Of a stretch of DNA of 64,000 nt, positions 33,273-42,047 are shown in pieces. A program made the translations under genes and the position numbers. The stretch is from Zymoseptoria tritici IPO323 (taxonomy: Eukaryota; Ascomycota; Dothideomycetes; Mycosphaerellales; Mycosphaerellaceae): positions 204,179 through 268,178 of the forward strand of contig NC_018201.1 of NCBI RefSeq assembly GCF_000219625.1, in the 5' to 3' direction. The notes under the pieces are model-generated. The model saw only the letters and a program-made list of their open reading frames with translations, did no database searches and was not told the DNA's origin. Numbering within the stretch: position 1 is the stretch's first letter; each line of letters opens with the position of its first letter.

Positions 33273-34080
33273 GAAGAAATCTGGAAGAAATCTGGAAGAA
33301 ACCTCATCGAAAACCTCTCGAAATCCGCCCAAAATCCTTCTCGAAATCTGCCTCGAAAACCTCTCGAATCCGCCCGAAATCCTTCTCGAAATCCGCCTCG
33401 AAACACGAGCTACAACAGAACAACAGCACGATTCGAACGAATAGCCCCCTACGCTACGAACGAGAAGAAGAAAGAAGCAGTCCACTCTGCCCTATACGCG
33501 CACCTCCTCGAAATCCGAATCGAAATCGCACCTCTTTCCCTCTAGAGATTCGTCGCCTCTATGGAAAAGTGCACTTCAAAGAGCTAGAACTCGGTGGAAT
33601 CTACAACTCTGCGATCAACCTGCGTAGCTATATGCGCTAGAAGGCGGCATATAGTTCCACAAAGGCATATTGAGGACAAGAGAAGGCAGCGAGTTGGACA
33701 GCTGCTTTTTGCGCCTCTTGCGCTGCATCTGCATCTCTTTCGAATTCGCAGCGTGTGTGCGAAGCGGAAGGATCCGCTGAAAATTCTGCAAAAGCTTGGC
33801 GCGAAAATTCTGCAGCCTTAGGCTGTGTGTGCGAAGCGGAAGGATCCGCTGAAAATTCTGCAGCCTTGGGCTGCAACACTCGTTTGATTTCCTTTGTCTC
33901 GCATTTGTTTCAAGTCCTTTGGCATTGCCTTAGGCACGGGGTCTCCCCTAAGGTCAAAGAATACCGAAAAATCTGATTGTAACTAGATCTACTGCTTTGC
34001 CTTTATGGCAAAGCCGTCCTACATAGTCTTGGACTCCGAAAGGACGTAAATGGAACAAACAAACAAACAAACAAACAAAC
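33197..34080 (+). mobile_element. short non-autonomous retroelement with 5' HDV-like ribozyme, insert 1
   Basis: 884 bp between 13-bp target duplications, ending in an (AAAC)n tail. These are hallmarks of target-primed (LINE-driven) insertion. There is no RT frame, so it must depend on another element. The first 76 nt form an HDV-like ribozyme fold. An internal 46-bp duplication (about 33311-33401) and a roughly 72-bp-offset duplication (33753-33790 and 33825-33862, GCGGAAGGATCCGCTGAAAA) are absent or single in insert 2. Near the 3' end are a hairpin CCTTA..GGGG/CCCC..TAAGG (33928-33953) and a perfect 8-bp hairpin GCTTTGCC/GGCAAAGC (33994-34014). It lacks the RIP damage of its host, so it arrived later. 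Confidence 0.9.
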
Positions 34081-34093
34081 AAAACTTTGGCTA
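34081..34093. repeat. 13-bp target-site duplication of insert 1, right side
   Basis: AAAACTTTGGCTA directly after the AAAC tail, continuing into pol sequence as in copy 2. Confidence 0.95.
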
Positions 34094-35751
34094 ATCGTTA
34101 GTTTTTAAAGAATCTAAAGGTTTGCCCTCCCCTAAAAGGAATCGAAGGGCTCCTAACTGTTTAAGCTGCTGTAAAGACAACTTGTCCCACTTCTGTTTAG
34201 GAATAGTCGCTAGAGTAGAGAAACTTAAGCGTAGATTAAGTATAAGATTATTACGCAAGGAGTCCTTAAACTCCTAGCTAGCGGCCTTAAGTAAAATCTC
34301 CTGTCTACAGCGCTTCTGCTAGTCCCTAAAACTAGTGCAGTTAGCGCGGATAAGGCGATTACTATGCACTTAATACTTAACCACAGAACCGTCGTAGGAT
34401 TCTAAGGTATATGTACTAAGCTAGCTTCGCTTAATTACCTTAAAGGGACCTACGAAGGTCGGTTAGAGCTTCGTCTTAGTCTTATTTAAGACAAGAACAA
34501 AGTCTCCCTCGATAAACTTACTATTAGTTTCCTTAAAGGTGTGCCTACTAATAGCGCCGGCTCTTACTGCTTTCGCAAGCAGCTTTTCTGCGGTAATCGT
34601 CCTGGCGTTCTGCATTACTTAATGCCTAGATTTAGGATCCTTAGGCTTAAGCTGCATTAGACGTAGGTACGGATAATCCTTAAGTATTCGGGGCTGCTGG
34701 CCGAATAAGAGGAAAAACGGGCTGTATCTACAACCGGACTAGGCCCGGATTCAACTTAAATACAGCGCCTTAGGAAGGTATAGGTCCTAAGCGTGCACGC
34801 TTTTACTATAGCATATCTTAGAGAGGATCCGGCCGAGAACGCCGTTTAAGGCTTTAACCTTCCCGTTCGTGCGGGGATAGTAGGGCGTCGTTAGCCTATA
34901 GTTAGCTTAAAGGGTATCTATGAGGATATTAAACGCCTTGCTTATGAAGTTGGATCTATTGTTACTAAGGACTTCCCTTAGGGGTCCAAAGTTCGTATAG
35001 ATCTCTTCTTAAACAAAACGAGCGACCGTCTCGGTTTCCTAATTCGAGGTGGCCCTTGCAACCAGCTAACTAGTAGCATAATCCACGGCTGTGATAATGT
35101 ACTTGTTACTATTAAGTATAACAGGCATTAGACCGACAACATTAATCGCCTAGCGCTTAAATAGCTTAAGCTTGGAATTAGCTTAGTAGAATCGCGGCTC
35201 CTATAGGGGACTCCGGGACTTCTTCTTCGTGGCTTGACACTAAGGGCAGGTGAAAGCGTAGTTATAAATATCCTATTTAAGTAACTACTACTAGCCCCTT
35301 ACTCGAAGAATGCTACAGACGCCGGGTAGTACGAAGTGCCCGTAGTTATTGTAGCAGCGTTTAAGGAAGTCCTACCGGAATTCCGGATCTACGTAGGGTA
35401 CAAGGCTTCTATTAGCTTCGCGATAATACAGGAGGTCGTCCTTAAGGACAAGATCTGACACCTTCTTTTTAATTAAGCGGCTTAGCTTCTTGTTCTCGGG
35501 CATCTCCCCTATAGTTTTAAAATAGATTACTCTATTAACTACCTTACGCTCGGAGAATCCTCGAATGATCGTTCCCCTTGTAGCGTTTTCCTTAAAGGAG
35601 CGAGGCAAGGCGGTTAAGAAGTCCGCAGGCTTAAGTAATTAATCCCCTAGCTATGTAGAACCCTCCCCTGCTATGTTAGCTAGGGTCGCTTCTATTAAGT
35701 CCGGCCGGCGGGAGAGGGCATTAGGAACGATGGCCTCACTCCCCTTGCGGT

Positions 35752-35766
35752 AGCGGATGTCGATGT
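35752..35766. repeat. 15-bp target-site duplication of insert 2, left side
   Basis: AGCGGATGTCGATGT before the GTTT-type tail, repeated at 36603-36617. Copy 2 carries it once, with one base change, near 46733. Confidence 0.95.
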
Positions 35767-36602
35767 TTGTTTGTTTGTTTGTTTGTTTGTTTGTTCTATT
35801 TACGTCCTTTCGGAGTCCAAGACTATGTAGGACGGCCTTGTAAGCAAGGCAGTAGATCTATTTACAATCAAATTCTTTCGGTATTCTTTGACCTTAGGGG
35901 AAACCCCGTGCCTAAGGCAAAATGCTAAAGGACTTTAAAAGCAGCGTAGAACAAAGGAAATCCAACGAGTGTCGTGTAGCCGGGGCTACAGAATTTTCGC
36001 GCCAAGCTTTTTGCAGAATTTTCAGCGGATCCTTCCGCTTCGTACGCACGCTGCGAATTCGAAAGAGAGAGAGAGGAAATGCATTGCAGTGCAAAAAGTA
36101 GTGCAGGAGCGACGTAGCTGCGCAAGCAGCTACGCAAGCAGCTATCTAACCCGCTGTCTCTTTCTCTTGTCCTTAATATGCCTTTGTGGAACTATATGCC
36201 GCTTCTAAACGTATACAGCTACGCAGGTTAATCGCAGAGTTGTGGATTCCATCGAGTTCTAGCTCTTTAAAGTGCATGTATGCTTCCTTTCGAAGGTAAC
36301 GACGTCTCTACTAGAGAAGGGACATGCAATTTCGATTCGGATTTCGAGGAGGTGCGCGTATAGGACAGAGTGGACTGCCTCTTCTTCTTCTTCTTCTTCT
36401 TCTTCTTGTTCGTAGCGTAGAGAGCTATTCGTTCGAATCGTGCTGTTGTTCTGTAGCTTGTGTTTCGAGGCGGATTTCGAGAAGGATTTCGGGCGGATTT
36501 CAAGAGGTTTTCGAGGAGGTTTCTTCCAGACTGTCTTAGTTTCCCTTCTAAGGAAGGTACTTACGACGGCCACCGCGTGAAGGTGCAGTCTGTTCGGCCG
36601 TC
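35767..36602 (-). mobile_element. short non-autonomous retroelement with 5' HDV-like ribozyme, insert 2
   Basis: 836 bp in the opposite orientation to insert 1: its 5' end is at 36602 and its AAAC tail (seen as GTTT repeats) is at 35767-35794. It has 15-bp target duplications. It shares with insert 1 the ribozyme head, the CTCGAAATCCGCC block, the GGATCC segment, the CCTTAGGC..CCTAAGG hairpin and the 3' end. It carries a (CTT)n/(GAA)n tract at about 36382-36408 that insert 1 lacks. The 3' hairpin is GCCTTG/CAAGGC (35835-35850), differing in sequence but not pairing from insert 1. No coding capacity for an RT. Confidence 0.9.
36527..36602 (-). ncRNA. HDV-like self-cleaving ribozyme, insert 2
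   Basis: Same fold as in insert 1, read on the minus strand from G36602. P1, P2, P3/L3 and J4/2 are unchanged, the length is again 76 nt, and the P4 stem CCTTC/GAAGG is kept while its loop changes from CTCG to CTTA. The 5' end again coincides exactly with the target-duplication junction (36602/36603). Confidence 0.87.
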
Positions 36603-38642
36603 AGCGGATGTCGATGTCGTAAGCTTGAAACTCCTTAATCCAGCGTACAAGTCGCTTAGTTGGAGTCTTCGAGGTTTTTAGGTACTGTAGGCTGTAGTAA
36701 TCTGTAATTACTTAAGTCTTGGTCCTATTGTCGATGTAGTAGTTCCATTTTCGAAGGGCTTCCTTAATAGCAAGGAGCTCCTTCTCGTGCACTGGATAGT
36801 TTAGTTCTGCCCCTTGCAGCTTGCGGCCCTCGAAAGCAACCGGATGTAATTTCCTATTAGAGTTAGCTTAATGTAGGACTGCACTAAGCGCCTACTTACT
36901 TGCATCCGTTTTAATAATAAAGGGCTTCTTAGTGTCTAGCATAATTAGCACTAGCTCGCTACACAGGGCTTCCTTAAGCTTCGCAAAAGCGATAGTGCAC
37001 TAGGCAGTCTACTTAATAGGGCGCTTCTTCTTAGCACGTAGTAGCAAGTTATCTTCCTTAAGGAGGTCTAATAGCGGAGCAGCGTGCCTAGCAAAGTCTC
37101 TAACGTACTTGCGGTAGAAGGAAGCTAGCCTAATAAACTGCCGTACTTCTTAAGCGTTAGTCGGCTGTAGCTAATCTCTAACAATAGAGATCTTGTCTTT
37201 TATAGGCCTGACTTAATTGTAGCTTACTCGATGTCTATAGAAGTCGAATTCCTTAACCCTAATGTAACATTTCTTAGGGGAGTAATACAGCTCTTAAGAC
37301 CGCAGGACATCCAGGACTTCCTTTAAGTAGACTTCGTGTTCCTCTAGGGTCTTAGAGAAAATCACGATGTCGTCTAAGTAAACTACATATGTCTTGTAAA
37401 GGTGCTTTCTTAGAGCTTCGTTTATTAAGCTCTAGAAGCTTGCCGGTGCATTGTATAGGCTAAAGGGCATTACCTTAAAGTAGTATTTGCCCTAGCGAGT
37501 GTTAAACGCTGTCTTATGCTAGTCCTCTTCCTTTACCTTTAATTGCTAGAACCCGGAGGTTAAGTTAATCTTAGTAAAGTACCTTAAACTATAAAATATA
37601 TCTAAGTAGTCAGAAATCCGAGGTAGGGGGAATCGATCCTTAACGGTAGCGTTATTTAGAGCCCTGAAATTAACGCACATTCGCTATTTCCCTCCTAGTT
37701 TGGGTATAAGTAACATAGGGCTTCCCTAAGCCGATTGGGATTTGTTAATTAACCTACGCTTCTAGAGTTCCTCGATTTAAGACTCCTGTTTAAGCAATTA
37801 GGCATAAGATAGCTAGTAAGGCTGTTAATTGATCGGCTTGTAGTCCCTAGTGTCGATTAAATGCATAATAAACCGGTCCTTCGGTAGCTTGTTAGGCAAG
37901 GAAGATCTAAACAGATCCCTGTTGTCTAGGATAATGCGGCTTAAGCTGGATTCCTTACTTGAGGGAGGAGGAACATCGTCTTCCTTAAGGGACATAGGGT
38001 CGTCCTTAGGATCGCGTTCCCTCTCCTGTTGCCGCTCCTAGTATTTATCTATGTTTAAGAGATATAAGAGCATATTAGGATTAACGTTAAGTAAATCCTC
38101 TAGTTCCTTAAGGGTACAGAGGTCCTTATCTACCGGAACGCTCCTTAAGTTAGGAGCGTATCTAGAGTATAGTATAGCGTACTTAACACTGTTGTCGTAT
38201 AAGTACACCTTGTTCGTAAAGAAATTAATAGTCGGGCAGTACTACCTGAACTATTTAAGGCTAAGGATTACCTCGTAATTAGCGAGATTAAGCACTCGGG
38301 CAGTAATTTCCTCCTTAAAGTTACGCAGCTAGTAAGGCAGCTTAACCCTAAGGGTTGTCTCTATTGCTGTGCCGTTAGGCAGAACCACAGTTTGGGAATC
38401 TATAGCTACTTAAGCCTCCGGAAACTAGTCCGCGATCGTTCGTAAGACGTATACACGCGTAGCCCTAGTATCGAACAGGAACTTGGCCTTAACAGAATGC
38501 TTACTTGAACCTAAGCGTCCAGAGGTAACCAAAAGGTTTAGTCCTATAGCGTTAAGGTAGTTAAGTTAAGTATTAGGAGGGGTCCTAAGTAATAAGGGCG
38601 ACGCGACAGACGACTTAGAATCCTTAGCATCTAAGTCGCTGT

Positions 38643-40121
38643 CTATTTTTTTGTCGGCTTGCTTAAGCCCCCCTTGCGTCTGTTGTAGTCGTCCTGCTTC
38701 TTCTGCAAGTCTAGCTTAAGCTTCTTCTAACAGCGATACTAGGTATGTCCGGCGACTCCGCAGTTATAGCACTTTAAGGAATACTCCTAAGCCGGTAGCT
38801 TAGAGCTGTTGTCGTTGGCTATGTGTTTAAGGGCAGCGGCAACATACTCTACGGTAGTCTTGTTTACCTTTCTTAGTTTAAAAGCCTTCCTAGCAAGAGC
38901 ATTGCGGTTTTCCTTAAAGGTAGGGGCATCTATTCTTAGGCCCCTTTAAGAATCTACGACCTCCTAGTTAGCTGCGTCGATAGCTTAAGCCTAGTCTATA
39001 ATCTCCTATAGTCTAGCCTTTTAAGGGGTAAGCTTGTGTCGAATAAGCTCCGCTCGAATCGATAGCTTAAGCCTATTAAAGAAGATAGTAGTATTAGAGA
39101 AGTTATTAGGCCTTAGCTTAAGTATGCGAGCTACGGAGAGGATTTTGTAATAGAAGGTAATAACACCTCCTGTTTGCTTAAGAGCTCGGTATTGTCTCTA
39201 GAGCTTCTCTTAGTAATAATAATCTTGGAAATAGGAGACGAGGTTGCCGAGCATTAAGTTAAGGGTATAGGTTCCCTCGATAATTTTAAGCATACAAGTC
39301 TCTTCCTGTTCCTCCTACTAAGCAAGGGCGTTACGCTATATCTAGCTACCTACTAATTCGATAAGGTTAGCCTCGGATAGGCAGATACCCCTCTATCTTA
39401 GGGCAATCTAAGACCTTAAGTAACGCTCTATAGACCTGACCCAGATATTAGCAGCGTTGTTTCGAGTGTTTCCCTAGTATAGCTCTAGTGCCCGGACGGA
39501 AGCCTTAATAGAAGTATCTAAGGAATTAAGGGGAGTTGTATCCCTGCCTAGTGTTCTAGACGTATAGCGATAGGGACGACTTGGTCCCTTATCGTTACTT
39601 AAGCCGTGTCTAGGGTTATCTCCTCGATATAGGGATGGCTTAAACCGTACGGCTCCTAGCTCGCTTAGTCCCTGGATAGGCCTATTAGCAGATCCTGCTC
39701 GAACAGGCTCCTAGGACAAGCGGGTGTTCTCGGCCTAAAGTCGGACAGCGTCCGCTTTAAGTCGATTAATATGTTCCTCTATCTCCCTTAAGGCGGCTAT
39801 ATACTCGCTGAAACGAGTAGGGCCTAAGCCTACATTCGTAGTAGTAGGTCGGCTTAGTTAAGTAGGAGTTCGGAAGGTAATATTAGCTCTAAGTAGAGCT
39901 AGGGGATCCGTCTAAGGATCTCCTTTAGGGAAGAGACGAGCAGTAGTAGATAGTGCCGCCCCTACATCGCTATCTCGTTCCTTAATACGATTAAGTTCGC
40001 TAATTAGGCTTAGATAGCCTTCCCTATCTTCCTTAAGCCTTTCTCCTTTAGCGACTGTTAGGTTTAAGTCGTAGGAGGAAGGAAGCTCTATAGTCCCTTC
40101 GGCTTAGCTAGTAACGGACAT
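38643..40121 (-). pseudogene. gag of element 1
   Basis: The frame starts at ATG 40121 (MSVTS) and ends at TAG 38643-38645, directly after a run of seven A. It has a helical N-terminal half. A CCHC zinc knuckle C-Y-N-C-G-V-A-G-H-x3-R-C with C-X2-C-X4-H-X4-C spacing lies at 38730-38771, then a Lys/Gln-rich basic tail. Several TAA/TAG interruptions are present, one inside the knuckle. A Gag of this kind packages the element RNA in the virus-like particle. Confidence 0.85.
38646..38652 (-). promoter_or_regulatory. putative -1 ribosomal frameshift site A-AAA-AAA, element 1
   Basis: Seven A residues, in gag frame ACA AAA AAA followed at once by TAG. The pol frame is -1 relative to gag from here on (gag codon phase verified at the knuckle, pol phase verified at protease and YLDD). 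This is the standard slippery heptamer layout. Confidence 0.7.
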
Positions 40122-40638
40122 CTTGTCTTAGTAGGATAGGTTGTTAATCGAACTAAATTAAGTTGCTGTTATTGTTGCTTCCGGTAACTTAAAGGGTTAT
40201 AACTTCCTCCTTATAGTTCCTTAAGCGGCTAGGCAGCTCTGGCTATTATCGTGTTCAAACATAGCGCGCTTTAAGCGTTTAGGTAACTAGTTTTAAGTGC
40301 GGTAATTCTACGCTTTAAGTCTTAAACTTAAGGCAAAACGAGTTTTGCGTTAACGTTTAAGTAGAAGTTAGCAATCTAGTATATATAGCACCGCCGAGTA
40401 AATCGCTATATATAGGACCCCTAGCTATAGAAAACCCGGTGCTTCTAGTTAGGTGTATAGTCTAAGTAGAAAGTCCGGTATAGTCCATAGGTCTAAGGAG
40501 GTCTTAAACCAGAGTCGTTTTAAGCTAGTTTGATTAAATAGGCAATAAATCGAGCATCCGGCCAGCTCTAACCCTTAAGTAGCAGAGCTAGCCGGTAAGA
40601 CGGCTAAGGAGCTGCCTTAAGTGCTCTTAGCTACTAGA
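40122..40638 (-). other. 5' leader of element 1, with possible tRNA primer-binding site
   Basis: 517 nt between the 5' LTR and gag ATG. Directly inside the LTR the minus strand reads TCTAGTAGCTAAGAGCAC. If the TAG was TGG before RIP, TGGTAGC would fit the 3' end of initiator-Met tRNA at a 2-nt offset, but the following bases do not extend the match. Low confidence for the primer assignment. Confidence 0.4.
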
Positions 40639-40812
40639 TAATCAAAAAGCGGAAAAAGAATAATACTGATTTATAAGGGCGAAGGCCCTTAAGCTATATA
40701 GACTAACTAAAACGAGCGAGTTATGTGATAATAACGAGCCTTTAAGTGAAACAGTGCCTAAGGCTTCAAGGGTTTAAGTAAACCTGAGCGAGGTTTTTGG
40801 TGTTTTTGAACA
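40639..40812 (-). repeat. 5' LTR of element 1
   Basis: 174 bp; its terminal TG has become TA, itself a RIP-type change. The outer end is ..GAACA, followed by the CACG duplication at 40813-40816. Confidence 0.95.
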
Positions 40813-40816
40813 CACG

Positions 40817-41464
40817 CTTTGTCGGACCCTGCTAGTTTATGAAGAATTAAAGACAGGCTTCTACGCATCGTCCTTGCTCCGTACCTCCCGTCCTACTTCC
40901 ATCGACTTCCATCGACTTCCATCGAAACTACATTCTGCTTACCTTTCGTGTCGAGCCGTTAAAAAAGGCAGCGACCTTTCGTACTCCGCCTACGACGCCA
41001 ACTACTCGTCCGCCGCATCCTTCTAACCGCCCACCGGCACACATCTGTCTATCTGCCCCGAAGCGCTATCAATCGCACCTCGCATTTCCGGATCCATTCC
41101 TACGAGGCGTTGGACTGCTGCTCTGCCCATCCGCCTTGATTACGTACACATTCTGCTACTGTTCCATCCGCGGCGTCGAAGGAGTGGAGTTCTCGAAGTA
41201 TTCGAGTCTTTAATGCTGCCCGTTTTTGAACAGCTCGGCTAACTAACAGACGCTGCAAGTACCTGTGCCAGCGCTGTAACTCGATGGGATACCGGCAAGT
41301 TCGATGCATTAGGGCGGACTTCGCTCTGTCACGAGCCAGGCGGGTTAGCTGGTTCGAGGCGAACCAACCGGAACGTACGAAGGTGCAGGAAAGCAAGCAT
41401 GAGTTGTGGCCTTCAAGGCGAGAGATGACGAGGAATGGTATTGCCCATTAATGAGCTCACTGTG
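40817..41464. other. host DNA between the two LTR elements
   Basis: About 650 bp of GC-rich sequence. A minus frame at 41100-41396 (98 codons) reads as Arg-rich helix (ARDRAKSALMHR, YLQRLLVSRAVQKR) and may be a coding remnant; no family is recognised. A GACTTCCATC repeat lies at about 40900-40925. Confidence 0.5.
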
Positions 41465-41468
41465 ATGA
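41465..41468. repeat. 4-bp target-site duplication of element 2
   Basis: ATGA before the left LTR, repeated at 50931-50934 after the right LTR. It differs from CACG of element 1, so the two copies are independent insertions. Confidence 0.85.
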
Positions 41469-41642
41469 TGATCAAAAAGCGGAAAAAGAATGATACTGAT
41501 TTATAAGGGCGAAGGCCCTCAAGCTATATAGACTAACTGAAACGAGCGAGTTATGTGATAATAACGAGCCTTTAAGTGAAACGGTGCCTAAGGCTTTAAG
41601 GGTTTAAGTAAACCTGAGCGAGGTTTTTAGTGTTTTTGAACA
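41469..41642 (-). repeat. 3' LTR of element 2
   Basis: 174 bp. It differs from 50757-50930 at 8 positions, every one a TpA against CpA or TpG difference. Confidence 0.95.
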
Positions 41643-41653
41643 TCCTCCCCTTT
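41643..41653 (-). promoter_or_regulatory. polypurine tract of element 2
   Basis: AAAGGGGAGGA on the minus strand next to the 3' LTR, identical to that of copy 1. Confidence 0.85.
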
Positions 41654-42047
41654 GGTAAATGCGTAACCTTAAGCGTTCGTAACAACCTTAATTGAAGGCT
41701 TAGGTCATATGCTAATGCTCTTAAGTGGGTGTGCGTGATCTTGAACGAGCGTGATCCAGGAGGTCCGTGATTGCTCGGAAGGTAAGGGCTTAAGTGCAAT
41801 CGTCTAGCTAATTCTAGTAGGTGAATAATCCAATTCACGTACTATCACAAGCTTTAAGCTAGTAACTGCTGGCACGTAGTCGAATTCACTAGTAGGTCGC
41901 CCCTTTAAGGGCACAAAAGCGACTACGTTCTTCTTTTTAAACCCTCTCTCTTTTATTAACTTCCGCAACCCTTTCCTTCCCTTTTCCTTAGACCTTTATA
42001 CAGTCTACGATTACTACACCTTACAACATTACAACACACCTTAAGTA

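Larger units (their letters stand above)
32705..38652 (-). pseudogene. pol of element 1 (PR-RT-RNase H-IN), degraded and interrupted
   Basis: Read from 38652 downward in the -1 frame relative to gag. The protease site reads D-T-R at 38464-38472, where D-T-G is expected. RT retains YLDD at 37369-37380. RNase H and the integrase HHCC region (35.2-35.4 kb) follow, with C-P-stop-C-Q-A-T-K-K-K visible. The integrase core keeps the first Asp (VDYAT), but the second is Asn (34961-34963) and the catalytic Glu is Lys (34853-34855). A charged coiled region (RRKHRDVSRANRDN) ends pol near 32.7 kb. Two short retroelements split the frame. Many TAA/TAG stops. No chromodomain is recognised. Confidence 0.85.
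29565..40812 (-). mobile_element. Ty3/gypsy LTR retrotransposon, copy 1 (RIP-damaged, with nested insertions)
   Basis: 11,248 bp. Two 174-bp LTRs (29565-29738 and 40639-40812) are flanked by CACG duplications. Coding order on the minus strand is gag, protease, RT, RNase H, integrase, which defines Ty3/gypsy. The polypurine tract AAAGGGGAGGA abuts the low-coordinate LTR on the minus strand, confirming orientation. Many Gln/Trp positions are TAA/TAG and TpA is strongly enriched, as RIP produces. Two short retroelements are inserted in pol (33197-34080 and 35767-36602); without them the element matches copy 2 at 41469-50930. A 777-codon frame runs on the opposite strand at 30148-32481. Both pol and that frame are dead in this copy. 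Confidence 0.93.

Noticed and set aside
33400..33445. B-box-like sequence inside the short retroelement (GATTCGAACG)
   Set aside because: It is in the wrong orientation relative to the element and has no partner A box, so there is no support for a tRNA-derived promoter.
33219..33485. Open frames covering the ribozyme and head of insert 1 on both strands
   Set aside because: The frame starts in host sequence, is not conserved in insert 2, and overlaps the structured RNA; the CTCGAAATCCGCC duplication explains the lack of stops.
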